From Catenulispora sp. EB89 (lineage in GTDB: Bacteria; Actinomycetota; Actinomycetes; Streptomycetales; Catenulisporaceae): DNA of 64,000 nucleotides. Position numbers and translations under genes: made by a program. The stretch is taken from positions 1 through 64,000 of the forward strand of contig NZ_JBGCCU010000043.1 in NCBI RefSeq assembly GCF_041261445.1, read 5' to 3'. The notes beneath the pieces are model-generated. The model did not search any database. It was given only the letters and a program-made list of their open reading frames with translations, and was not told the DNA's origin. Below are positions 8,379 through 16,039 of this stretch, piece by piece (the stretch's first letter is position 1; each line of letters starts with the position of its first letter).

Positions 8379-9032
8379 TCAGCCCACGTAGTAAGGCCCC
8401 AGATAAGCCACCAACAGCTTCTTGCACTCCGCGATCAGCGCCGCGTCCCCCTCCGGATCGCTCCGGAACGCCAGCTGCAGCACCGCGTCCGCGGCCTCCA
8501 TCGTCACCCGCAGCGCCAGCTCGATCTCCGCGCTCCCGGCGCGCGAGGAGTCCAGGAACGGCGTCAGCATCCGCAGCCGCCGCGCCACCGCCGTGTTGTT
8601 CTCGACGTTCTCGTCCAGCAGGTACAGGTCCCGCGGGTCCGCGTCCGACCACTCGCTCCCCGCGCCGAAGTCCAGCACTCCGAACCCGGGCAGCGTCCGG
8701 CGCATGTCCACGAACTCGTCGATGGCGACGTCCACGACCTCCTCCACCGATCGTGGCACCGCCTCGCCGTAGTGCCGCTCCAGCCGCCCCATGTAGTTCT
8801 CGAGGTTCCGCGCGGCCAGGGCGTGCACGAGCGCGCTCTTGTCGGCGAAGAACTGGTACACGGTCCCGATCGGCACCTCGGCACGCTTGGCCACCTCGGT
8901 GGTGGTGAGGCCGGCGAACCCGACCTCGTCCAGCAGCTCGGCGCACACGTTGAGGATCCGCTCGTAGCGCTCCGCGCTGCGCCGCTGCATCGGCCGCCGG
9001 CGCAGTCCCGCGCTCTCGGTCGTGGATTCCAT
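8379..9032 (-). CDS. TetR-family regulator
   Basis: A 217-residue repressor with an N-terminal TetR DNA-binding domain (residues ~18-65; TTTEVAKRAEVPIGTVYQFF is the helix-turn-helix) and an all-alpha ligand-binding C-terminal domain with a QLAFR..PEGDAALIAECK segment common in actinobacterial members. GGAGGAGA precedes the ATG. It is divergent from the GH1 beta-glucosidase, with a 25-bp palindrome between the starts, so it very likely represses that gene and itself. The effector is unknown. Confidence 0.92.
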   Translation of the reverse strand: MESTTESAGLRRRPMQRRSAERYERILNVCAELLDEVGFAGLTTTEVAKRAEVPIGTVYQFFADKSALVHALAARNLENYMGRLERHYGEAVPRSVEEVVDVAIDEFVDMRRTLPGFGVLDFGAGSEWSDADPRDLYLLDENVENNTAVARRLRMLTPFLDSSRAGSAEIELALRVTMEAADAVLQLAFRSDPEGDAALIAECKKLLVAYLGPYYVG

Positions 9033-9053
9033 TCCCCTATTCTCCTCCGCCCG

Positions 9054-9078
9054 CTAACCTGAGGATGACTCATGTTAG
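9054..9078. promoter_or_regulatory. TetR operator, 25-bp palindrome
   Basis: Left arm CTAACCTGAG (9054-9063), spacer GATGA, right arm CTCATGTTAG (9069-9078). The arms are complementary at 9 of 10 positions. It lies midway between the TetR gene and the beta-glucosidase, the position expected for a shared operator. Confidence 0.75.
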
Positions 9079-9100
9079 TCCGTCCCGGAGGTGGCCCGCA

Positions 9101-10453
9101 GTGACAACCCATGCCCCGCTCCCGCCGTTCCCCGCGGCCTTCCACTGGGGGACGTCCACCTCCGCCTACCAGATCGAGGGCGCGCCGGCCGAGGACGGCA
9201 AGGGCGTGTCGATCTGGGACACCTTCGTCCGCCGGCCCGGCGCCGTGCGCGACGGTCAGACCGGCGACGTGGCCTGCGACCACTACCACCGCAGCGCCGA
9301 AGACATAGCCCTGATGACGGACCTCGGCGTGAACGCCTACCGCTTCTCGGTGGCCTGGACCCGGATCCAGCCCGACGGCTCCGGCCCGGCGAACCCGGCC
9401 GGCCTGGCGTTCTACGAACGCCTCGTGGACTCCTTGCTGGAGAAGGGGATCACGCCGTTCCCCACCCTGTTCCACTGGGACCTCCCGCAGGCCCTGGAGG
9501 ACCGCGACGGCTGGCTCGCCCGCGACACTGCCCACCGCTTCGCCGAGTACGCCGCGCTCCTGGCCGACCGCCTCGCCGACCGCGTCGAGCACTGGATCAC
9601 GCTCAACGAGCCCTTCATCCACCTCGCGTTCGGCTACGCCTTCGGCGTCCACGCCCCGGGCCGCGCGCTGATGACCGACGCCATCCCGGTCGCGCACCAC
9701 CAACTCCTGGCCCACGGCCTGGCGGTCCAGGCCCTGCGCTCCGCGGGCGCCCGGAAGGTGATGATCGCCAACAACTGCACTCCGGTCTGGCCCGCGAGCG
9801 ACGCCGCGGACGACAAAGCGGCCGCAGAGGCCTACGACACCCTCCACAACCTCCTGTTCAACGACCCGATCCTGCTCGGCCGCTACCCGGACCTCTCGGC
9901 CTACGGCACCGGCCCCGACCTGCACGGCGTGGTCCGCGACGGCGACCTCCAGACCATCGCCGCGCCCCTGGACGGCCTCGGCGTCAACTACTACAACCCG
10001 ACCCGCGTCGCCGCCCCCGGCCCCGAACACGGCCTGCCGTTCCAGGACGTCCCGATCGAGGGCGTCCCGCGCTCGGCGTTCGACTGGCCGGTCGTCCCGG
10101 ACGGCCTGCGCGAACTTCTCGTGGGCCTCGCCGCCCGCTACGGCGAAGCCCTCCCGCCGATCTACATCACCGAGAACGGCACCTCGGTCGACGACAAGGT
10201 GGTCGCCGGCCGCGTTGCGGACGCCGACCGCATCGCCTTCCTCGACGGCCACATCAGGGCCCTGGCGCAGGCCATGGACGCCGGCGTCGACGTCCGCGGC
10301 TACCTGACCTGGACCCTGCTGGACAACTTCGAGTGGGCCGAGGGCTTCCACCAGCGCTTCGGGCTGGTGCACGTGGACCACCAGACGCAGGCGCGGACCC
10401 CGAAGGACTCGTACTACTGGCTGCGCGACCGGCTCGCGGAGCTGTCGTACTAA
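9101..10453 (+). CDS. GH1 beta-glucosidase
   Basis: A 450-residue cytoplasmic family 1 glycoside hydrolase, cleaving beta-glucosides such as cello-oligosaccharides. The general acid/base is E170 in TLNEP and the nucleophile is E358 in ITENG; the N-terminal FHWGTSTSAYQIEGA and C-terminal DNFEWAEGF (aglycone/glycone site) are intact. The GTG at 9101 is preferred over the ATG at 9065 because GGAGG lies at 9087-9091 and the upstream ATG falls inside the TetR operator. It is transcribed divergently from the TetR gene. The stop codon begins a short repeat (TAAGCCGCGC, TAAGGCGAGC). Confidence 0.95.
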   Translation: MTTHAPLPPFPAAFHWGTSTSAYQIEGAPAEDGKGVSIWDTFVRRPGAVRDGQTGDVACDHYHRSAEDIALMTDLGVNAYRFSVAWTRIQPDGSGPANPAGLAFYERLVDSLLEKGITPFPTLFHWDLPQALEDRDGWLARDTAHRFAEYAALLADRLADRVEHWITLNEPFIHLAFGYAFGVHAPGRALMTDAIPVAHHQLLAHGLAVQALRSAGARKVMIANNCTPVWPASDAADDKAAAEAYDTLHNLLFNDPILLGRYPDLSAYGTGPDLHGVVRDGDLQTIAAPLDGLGVNYYNPTRVAAPGPEHGLPFQDVPIEGVPRSAFDWPVVPDGLRELLVGLAARYGEALPPIYITENGTSVDDKVVAGRVADADRIAFLDGHIRALAQAMDAGVDVRGYLTWTLLDNFEWAEGFHQRFGLVHVDHQTQARTPKDSYYWLRDRLAELSY

Positions 10454-10470
10454 GCCGCGCTAAGGCGAGC
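10451..10470 (+). repeat. 10-bp repeat starting at the GH1 stop codon
   Basis: TAAGCCGCGC (10451-10460) followed by TAAGGCGAGC (10461-10470). The first TAA is the beta-glucosidase stop. Confidence 0.45.
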
Positions 10471-10481
10471 CGAGACGGCCG

Positions 10482-10865
10482 CTAACGCGCCGAGACCATC
10501 TGTAGCGTCCACGTGTTCCCGTCGGGGTCGGCGAACCGCGCGTAGGCGACGTCGGGCTTGCCCTCAGCGGACATCGTCTCGACCTCCGCGATCTCCACGC
10601 CGCGCCCGGCCAACTCCTCCCGCGCGGCGTGGATGTCGTCCACGACCAGGTGCAGCATCTGCACGGATCCAGGCGCGCTGCCGACCACCCCCTTGCCGAA
10701 CGCGATGGAGCACGCCGACCCCGGCGGCGTCAGCTGCACCACCCGGAATTCGTCCCCGAACGCCACGTCGTGATCGACGTGGAACCCGGCCAGGCGCTCA
10801 TAGAAGTCCTTGGCCCGGTCCACGTCCGTCACCGGGAGCGGGATCAGTTCGAGCTTGAAGTCCAT
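10482..10865 (-). CDS. VOC-family (glyoxalase-like) protein
   Basis: A 127-residue vicinal-oxygen-chelate fold protein with two beta-alpha-beta-beta-beta modules: PLPVTDVDRAKDFYERLAGF at the start of the first, QMLHLVVDD and FADPDGNTWTLQMV in the second. Such proteins are metal-dependent glyoxalases, dioxygenases or resistance proteins; the sequence does not say which. The ATG at 10865 is chosen because homologues begin just before this VOC motif; an ORF extends further upstream but with an Arg-rich, non-conserved stretch. It follows the PARG-type gene on the same strand with a 25-bp gap. Confidence 0.85.
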   Translation of the reverse strand: MDFKLELIPLPVTDVDRAKDFYERLAGFHVDHDVAFGDEFRVVQLTPPGSACSIAFGKGVVGSAPGSVQMLHLVVDDIHAAREELAGRGVEIAEVETMSAEGKPDVAYARFADPDGNTWTLQMVSAR

Positions 10866-10890
10866 GGCGCCAGCCTGGCACAGCCCGGGG

Positions 10891-11763
10891 TCAGACCAGC
10901 GAAGGTTCCCGTCCCAAATCCCCGAACGCCTCCCGGAACGCCGCGAACGTCGTCTTCGCCGAAGATGTGTCGTACACGGCGAACACCACCCGTGCGAATC
11001 TGCCCTCGAAGGCACCCTCGTCCGCGAGGTGCCCGCGGAAGACCCGAGCCACAGTCGTCGGATCGTTGCGGAACACGCCGCAGCCCCACGCGCCGAGCAC
11101 CAGCGTCCGCACGCCGTGCCGCGCCGCCACGGCCAGCACGCGGCCGGCGCGCTCGGTCAGCAGCCCCTCGATCTCGTCCAGGGCCGCGGGGTCGTGCTTG
11201 GCCAGCGCCCCGGCGTTCGGGGCCGGCGACGTCAGATAAGAGACCTGATACGGCGTGTCCAGCAGTCGAGTAGCACTGTCCCGATAGACGGGCACCGAGG
11301 GCGAGAAGATCACGCGGTGGCTGTACCGGGTGTCCCGGTTCGCACGGTGCGCGTCGTAGTAGTCACGCGCCTCCAGCAGCGTCGTGTACAGCGCCGAGCT
11401 GCGGCAGATGTCCTCCTCCTGGGCCCGCGCGCCGCCGAGGTAGCCGCCGCCGGGGTTGCGGGCCGAGGCGAAGTTCAGGATCGCGACGTCGCTCGCGCCT
11501 TCGGCGAGGACCAGCCGCTGGCCGGCCGCCGTGCTGGTCTCGCCGGTGACCTCGAACGCCGTCTCGTGGCGAGCCGCATCGGCGGCGTTGGCAGCCTGGT
11601 CGTTCAAGAGCCACTGCGTCTGGTCCGGGCTGTACGAACGCGTGCCCTGACAAGCGGCAGCCACATCCGCGGCCAGATCCACACGAGCACCACGCGGATT
11701 CACGTAGTACCCGGCGGCGATGATGCTCTCGTTCTCGAGAGCGAGGCTTTTATATATCCCCAT
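10891..11763 (-). CDS. microbial-type PARG (TIGR02452, macrodomain-like)
   Basis: A 290-residue poly(ADP-ribose) glycohydrolase-type protein of the TIGR02452/DUF2263 family, with a macrodomain-like fold. The diagnostic GGG-x7-QEE signature is intact (GGG at residues 105-107, QEE at 115-117); the second glutamate is catalytic in characterised bacterial PARGs. It may remove ADP-ribose from proteins or nucleic acids in the cytoplasm. The first codons are unusually AT-rich (ATG GGG ATA TAT AAA) in a genome that rarely uses ATA or AAA. It lies 8 bp downstream of the methyltransferase gene, so the two are probably co-transcribed. Confidence 0.88.
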   Translation of the reverse strand: MGIYKSLALENESIIAAGYYVNPRGARVDLAADVAAACQGTRSYSPDQTQWLLNDQAANAADAARHETAFEVTGETSTAAGQRLVLAEGASDVAILNFASARNPGGGYLGGARAQEEDICRSSALYTTLLEARDYYDAHRANRDTRYSHRVIFSPSVPVYRDSATRLLDTPYQVSYLTSPAPNAGALAKHDPAALDEIEGLLTERAGRVLAVAARHGVRTLVLGAWGCGVFRNDPTTVARVFRGHLADEGAFEGRFARVVFAVYDTSSAKTTFAAFREAFGDLGREPSLV

Positions 11764-11771
11764 GAGACTTT

Positions 11772-12449
11772 CTACTTAACGAAGGTGAAAAGCTTTGTGT
11801 CGTCGGGCAGCGGAGCGGGATTCCGCTCGTGCCGATTCCCGGCGACATAAACCGCGGTCGGCAATTCCGAGTCCGATTCCCACAAGTCGGAGAATCCCGC
11901 AGCGGTGAACCACCCGTGGATCCGCGGGATCACGGCCGGATCGAAGCGGTGCCGCGTCCAGATCGCGGTGCCGCCGCGCGCGGTCAGATTCGCGGCGCGC
12001 GTCGCGGTGTTCTGGATGTCGGCTTCGGTGATGTTGCCGAAGATGCCGCACAGCAGGAGCAGATCCGCCGGAGCGTAGTCGCCGAAGAGCGCCGGATCGG
12101 CCGCGTCGCCGGTCACGACGTCGACGACGCCGTCCAGGCCGGTCGCGGCCGCGGCGTCCCGGGCCACCCGCGCGATCGCCGGATCGAACTCGATCAGCCG
12201 GGCGCGGACGTCAGCGCGCCGCGGATGCTCGGCGAGCACCGGGATCAGGTCCCTGCCTTGGCCGGCGCACAGACTCAGGATCTTGATGCTCCCGGCCGGG
12301 GCTTCGTCGAGCGCGCGCTGAATACCCCGCTGGACCACGGCCAGCCGCTGCGCCAGTGACGAGCCCGGATTGTCGTATTCCGCGAACCACGCCTTCCAGT
12401 CCCTTAATCCGGGCCTGGTCTCGTCGCCGGGGTCTACGATCGCGTCCAT
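11772..12449 (-). CDS. class I SAM-dependent methyltransferase
   Basis: A 225-residue methyltransferase. The SAM-binding motif I is IKILSLCAGQGRDLIPVLAE (residues ~54-73), the acidic motif II is IEFDP, and motif IV is DLLLLCGIFGNI. The acceptor substrate is unknown. Its start codon overlaps that of the divergent iminopeptidase gene (CATG). GGGAGGG about 12 nt upstream may serve as ribosome binding site, although it lies within the neighbour's coding sequence. It heads a probable three-gene unit with the PARG-type and VOC genes. Confidence 0.85.
   Translation of the reverse strand: MDAIVDPGDETRPGLRDWKAWFAEYDNPGSSLAQRLAVVQRGIQRALDEAPAGSIKILSLCAGQGRDLIPVLAEHPRRADVRARLIEFDPAIARVARDAAAATGLDGVVDVVTGDAADPALFGDYAPADLLLLCGIFGNITEADIQNTATRAANLTARGGTAIWTRHRFDPAVIPRIHGWFTAAGFSDLWESDSELPTAVYVAGNRHERNPAPLPDDTKLFTFVK
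12435..12440 (+). promoter_or_regulatory. -10 element of leaderless iminopeptidase transcript
   Basis: TACGAT lies 7 nt before the ATG at 12448 and inside the 5' end of the divergent methyltransferase gene. Confidence 0.5.
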
Positions 12450-13407
12450 GTCTATTGTCTACCCTCCCATGGGTCCTTACGCCACCGGATTCCTCGACGT
12501 CGGCGACGGGAATCAGATCTACTACGAAGAGCTCGGCAATCCGGACGGCAAACCCGCGGTCAACCTGCACGGCGGTCCCGGCGCCGGCTCGATGGTGGGC
12601 CCGACCAAGGCCTGGGATCCCGAGAAGTGGCGCGTCATCCGCTTCGACCAGCGCGGCTGCGGGCGCAGCACGCCGCACGCGTCCGACCCGGCGACCGACA
12701 TGTCCGTCAACACCACGTGGCATCTGGTGCGCGACATCGAGCTCCTGCGCGAGCATCTGGGTATTGAGAAGTGGCTGGTGAAGGGTGCCTCCTGGGGCGC
12801 CAGCCTGGCCCTGGTCTACGCGCAGACGCACCCGGAGCGGGTCACCGAGATGATCATCCCGGCCGTCACCTCGACCCGTCCGGAGGAGACCGACTGGCTC
12901 TACCACGGGGCGCGCCGGCTGTTCCCCGAGGCCTGGGACCGTTTCCGCACCCACGTGCCCGAGGGCGAGCGTGACGGGAACCTGGTCCAGGCGTACGGCC
13001 GGCTGATGGAGAACCCGGACCGTGCGGTGCGCGAAGCGGCGGCGGCCGAGTGGGTCAGGTGGGAGGACGCGCTGATCTCGCAGGAGAGCAACGGAAGTCC
13101 CGGTGCGTACAGCAAGCGGGTCGACGACGACCGGCTGGCCTTCGTCCGTATCTGCGCGCACTACTTCGGCCACGACGCCTGGCTGGAGCCCGGCCAGGTC
13201 CTGCGCGACATGCACAAGCTGCACGGCATCCCGGCGGTCCTCGTCCACGGCCGTCACGACCTGGGCAGCCCGGTGTACACCGCGTGGGAGATCGCGCAGG
13301 AGTGGCCGGACGCGAAACTGATCGTCATCGAGGACTCCGGCCACACCGGCAGCGAGGCGATGGCACAGGCGCTGAACCAGGCGACGGAGGAGTTCTCGAA
13401 GCGGTAG
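12448..13407 (+). CDS. pip: proline iminopeptidase (alpha/beta hydrolase, S33)
   Basis: A 319-residue S33-family aminopeptidase that removes N-terminal proline from peptides in the cytoplasm. The oxyanion region is HGGPGAGS, the nucleophile is S115 in GASWGAS, and D271 (GRHD) and H299 (SGHTG) complete the triad. The FDQRGCGRSTPHA segment is typical of prolyl iminopeptidases. TACGAT 7 nt upstream indicates a leaderless ATG at 12448, overlapping the divergent methyltransferase start by 2 bp. A strong hairpin (13425-13457) follows. Confidence 0.9.
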   Translation: MSIVYPPMGPYATGFLDVGDGNQIYYEELGNPDGKPAVNLHGGPGAGSMVGPTKAWDPEKWRVIRFDQRGCGRSTPHASDPATDMSVNTTWHLVRDIELLREHLGIEKWLVKGASWGASLALVYAQTHPERVTEMIIPAVTSTRPEETDWLYHGARRLFPEAWDRFRTHVPEGERDGNLVQAYGRLMENPDRAVREAAAAEWVRWEDALISQESNGSPGAYSKRVDDDRLAFVRICAHYFGHDAWLEPGQVLRDMHKLHGIPAVLVHGRHDLGSPVYTAWEIAQEWPDAKLIVIEDSGHTGSEAMAQALNQATEEFSKR

Positions 13408-13424
13408 CGCGATGACTCTCCCCG

Positions 13425-13457
13425 GGGCGCGCGCGAGCCCCCGTTCCGCGCGCGCCC
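13425..13457 (+). terminator. hairpin after iminopeptidase gene
   Basis: GGGCGCGCGCG (13425-13435) pairs perfectly with CGCGCGCGCCC (13447-13457) across an 11-nt loop. No T-tract follows, as is common in this group. Confidence 0.55.
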
Positions 13458-13466
13458 ACCCTCGCC

Positions 13467-13472
13467 TAGTCT
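13467..13472 (+). promoter_or_regulatory. -10 element of leaderless kynU transcript
   Basis: TAGTCT lies 6 nt before the GTG start at 13479. Confidence 0.45.
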
Positions 13473-13478
13473 GATCAC

Positions 13479-14762
13479 GTGCCCGACACCACAGCTCACC
13501 CCCGCAATGACGCGGAACACCGTGACGCGACCGACCCGTTGGCGTCCCTGCGCAGCCGTTTCGTGATCCCCGACGAAAAACTCATCTACCTCGACGGCAA
13601 CTCCCTCGGCCGGCTCTCCAAGGCCTCCCTGGACCGGGTCCAGGACGTCGTGGCCGGCGAATGGGGCGACCGGCTGATCCGGTCGTGGAACGAGCGCTGG
13701 CAGACGCTGCCGCAGACCGTCGGCGACTACCTCGGACAGCACTTCCTGGGTGCCGCGCCCGGACAGGTCGTCGTCTCCGACTCCACGTCGGTGAACCTCT
13801 TCAAGCTGGCCTCCGCCGCTCTCGACGCGCGTCCCGGCCGGGACGTGATCGTCAGCGATTTCCACAACTTCCCGACCGACCGGTACATCCTGGAAGGCCT
13901 GGCCGCCGCGCGCGGCCTGGAGCTGAAGCTGGTCGAGTTCGACGAGCTCCTCGGCCCGACCGCCGACCAGCTCCGCGCGGTCCTGGACGCCGACGGCCTG
14001 GCCGAGCGCACCGCGCTGGTCTCGCTGTCGCAGGTGGACTACCGCTCCGCAGCCCTGGCCGACCTCACCGCCGTGAACCAGGTCGTGCACGACGCTGGCG
14101 CGCTCGTGCTGTGGGACCTGTGCCACTCGGCGGGCTCGGTCCCGATCGAACTGGACGCCAGCGGCACCGACTTCGCCGTCGGCTGCACCTACAAGTACCT
14201 GAACGGTGGCCCCGGATCCCCGGCGTTCCTCTACGCCAACGCCTCGCTCATCGGCGGGGTCCGGCAGCCGATCTGGGGCTGGTACGGGCAGAACGACCAG
14301 TTCGCGATGGGCCAGGGCTACGACCCGGTGCCCTCGGCGACGCGGTTCCTGGTCGGCACCCCGCAGGTGGTCGGCGTCTCGCTGGTCGAGGCCGGCGCGC
14401 AGGTCCTCGCCGAGGTCGGCATCAAGCCGTTGCGGGACAAGGGCGTGGCGCTCACGGAGTTCGCGATCGAGCTGTTCGACGCGTGGCTGGCCCCGCTCGG
14501 CTTCACCCTCGGCAGCCCGCGCGACTCCGCCGTGCGCGGCAACCATGTCTCCGTGCGGCACCCCGAGGCGTACCGGATCTGCCGCGCGCTGATCGAGCAG
14601 GACGTCATCCCCGACTTCCGCACGCCGGACCGGGTGCGGCTGGGGATGGCCCCGGCCACGACCCGGTTCGTGGACGTCTGGGACGCGTTCGACGCCATGC
14701 GCCGGATCGTGGAGACGAAGTCCTACGAGCAGATCGACCCGACGCGCACCGACGTTACGTGA
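13479..14762 (+). CDS. kynU: kynureninase
   Basis: A 427-residue PLP-dependent fold-type I enzyme that cleaves kynurenine (or 3-hydroxykynurenine) to anthranilate (or 3-hydroxyanthranilate) and alanine. The PLP lysine is K239 in GCTYKYLNGGPGSPAF, and the upstream acidic PLP contact is in LWDLCHSAGSVP. Length and N-terminal motif (IYLDGNSLG) match the family. Starts at a GTG with a leaderless-type -10. No other tryptophan-catabolic gene is nearby, so it may supply anthranilate for catabolism or a secondary metabolite (inference). Confidence 0.95.
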   Translation: MPDTTAHPRNDAEHRDATDPLASLRSRFVIPDEKLIYLDGNSLGRLSKASLDRVQDVVAGEWGDRLIRSWNERWQTLPQTVGDYLGQHFLGAAPGQVVVSDSTSVNLFKLASAALDARPGRDVIVSDFHNFPTDRYILEGLAAARGLELKLVEFDELLGPTADQLRAVLDADGLAERTALVSLSQVDYRSAALADLTAVNQVVHDAGALVLWDLCHSAGSVPIELDASGTDFAVGCTYKYLNGGPGSPAFLYANASLIGGVRQPIWGWYGQNDQFAMGQGYDPVPSATRFLVGTPQVVGVSLVEAGAQVLAEVGIKPLRDKGVALTEFAIELFDAWLAPLGFTLGSPRDSAVRGNHVSVRHPEAYRICRALIEQDVIPDFRTPDRVRLGMAPATTRFVDVWDAFDAMRRIVETKSYEQIDPTRTDVT

Positions 14763-14768
14763 CGCCGC

Positions 14769-14804
14769 GCGAAGTCGCTGGGCTCACAGGCCCAGCGACT
14801 TCGC
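14769..14804. terminator. bidirectional hairpin between kynU and an acyl-CoA dehydrogenase gene
   Basis: GCGAAGTCGCTGGGC (14769-14783) and GCCCAGCGACTTCGC (14790-14804) form a perfect 15-bp stem with a 6-nt loop TCACAG. The loop contains the stop codon of the minus-strand gene, so its last codons form one arm. Confidence 0.7.
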
Positions 14805-15941
14805 GATGATGGTCTTCATGACCTCGCTGGTCCCGCCGTAGATGCGGGACACGCGGGTGTCCGCGTACAGCCGCGCGATCGGGAACTCGGTGATGTAGCC
14901 GTAGCCGCCGTGCAGTTGCAGACACTTGTCGATGACGCGGCCCGCCACCTCGGTGCAGAACAGCTTCACCTTCGCCGCGTCGGCGACCGTCAGCTCGCCG
15001 GCCTCGTGCAGCTCCAGCGCGCGGTCCACCATGCACTGCGCCGCTTCGACCTCCGTCGCGCACTCGGCGAGCACGAACTTGGTGTTCTGGAACGAGGCCA
15101 CCGAAGTGCCGAACACCGTGCGCTCGCGGACATAGTCCAGCGCGAACTGCAACGCCGCGGACGCCGAGGCGTAGCCGCCGACCGCGATCGCCAGCCGTTC
15201 CTGCGGCAGGTTGTGGGTCAGGTAGCCGAAGCCCTTGCCAGGCTCGCCGAGCAGGTCCTCCACCGGGACCAGCACGTCGGTGAACGCCAGCTCGGCGGTG
15301 TCAGAGGTCTTCAACCCGATCTTGTCCAGCTTGCGCCCGACCGAGTAGCCCGCCGCCTTGGTGTCCACGCACAGGATCGACAGCCCGCCGCGCCGGTCCT
15401 CCGGCGTCGCCGGTGCGGTGCGCGCGACCACCAGCACCAGGTCCGCCAGCACGCCGCCGGTGATGAAGGTCTTCGCGCCGTTGAGCACGTAGTGCCGGCC
15501 GTCCTCGGTCAGCTTCGCGGTGGTCTGGATCCCGGCCAGGTCCGAGCCGGTACCGGGCTCGGTCATCGCGATCGCCGTCATCATCTCGCCGGACAGGAAC
15601 TTCGGCAGCCAGCGTGCCTTCTGCTCCTCGGTGGCGTAGGCAAGCAGGTACGGCAGGATCAGGCCGACGTGCACCGTCGTGGTGCCGAACGTCACGCCGG
15701 CGCGCGTGGTCTCCTCGATGACGATCGCCTGGTACTTGAAGGTGCTCAGCCCGGCGCCGCCGTACTCCTCCGGCACCTCGATCCCGAACACCCCGAGCTC
15801 GCCGAGCCGGTGGTAGAACTCGCGCGGCGGGTGCCCGGCCTGCTCCCACTCGGGGTAGACCGGCACGACCTCCTTGGCGATGAAGTCGCGCAGCATGGCG
15901 CGGAAGGCTTCGTGGTCCTCGGTGTAGACGGTGCGGCGCAT
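14784..15941 (-). CDS. acyl-CoA dehydrogenase
   Basis: A 385-residue FAD-dependent acyl-CoA dehydrogenase of standard length. It shows the N-terminal helical domain with GIEVPEEYGGAGLS, the FAD-contact segment AIAMTEPGTGSDLAGI, and the C-terminal LQLHGGYGYITEFPIARLY...IYGGTSEVMK, which carries the region of the catalytic Glu. It therefore looks like a self-sufficient homotetrameric enzyme acting on short or branched acyl-CoAs. TAACTT 6 nt before the ATG indicates a leaderless transcript. It is convergent with kynU and shares its terminator; substrate is not inferable. Confidence 0.93.
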   Translation of the reverse strand: MRRTVYTEDHEAFRAMLRDFIAKEVVPVYPEWEQAGHPPREFYHRLGELGVFGIEVPEEYGGAGLSTFKYQAIVIEETTRAGVTFGTTTVHVGLILPYLLAYATEEQKARWLPKFLSGEMMTAIAMTEPGTGSDLAGIQTTAKLTEDGRHYVLNGAKTFITGGVLADLVLVVARTAPATPEDRRGGLSILCVDTKAAGYSVGRKLDKIGLKTSDTAELAFTDVLVPVEDLLGEPGKGFGYLTHNLPQERLAIAVGGYASASAALQFALDYVRERTVFGTSVASFQNTKFVLAECATEVEAAQCMVDRALELHEAGELTVADAAKVKLFCTEVAGRVIDKCLQLHGGYGYITEFPIARLYADTRVSRIYGGTSEVMKTIIAKSLGL

Positions 15942-15947
15942 GGCGCC

Positions 15948-15953
15948 AAGTTA
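15948..15953 (-). promoter_or_regulatory. -10 element of leaderless acyl-CoA dehydrogenase transcript
   Basis: TAACTT on the minus strand ends 6 nt before the ATG at 15941. Confidence 0.45.
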
Positions 15954-16039
15954 CCGGCGGGTAAGGGAAAAGGCCATGGGCCGGTCCGGTTTCGGCCGGT
16001 GTCGCGGGGCGGCTGTCAGAGCGTGTTGCTCCGCGGCCT

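Noticed and set aside
14784-15941. Assigning this acyl-CoA dehydrogenase to the HIP cluster
   Set aside because: It has a full C-terminal motif, its own leaderless promoter without a KstR2-like box, and lies 14 kb from block A.
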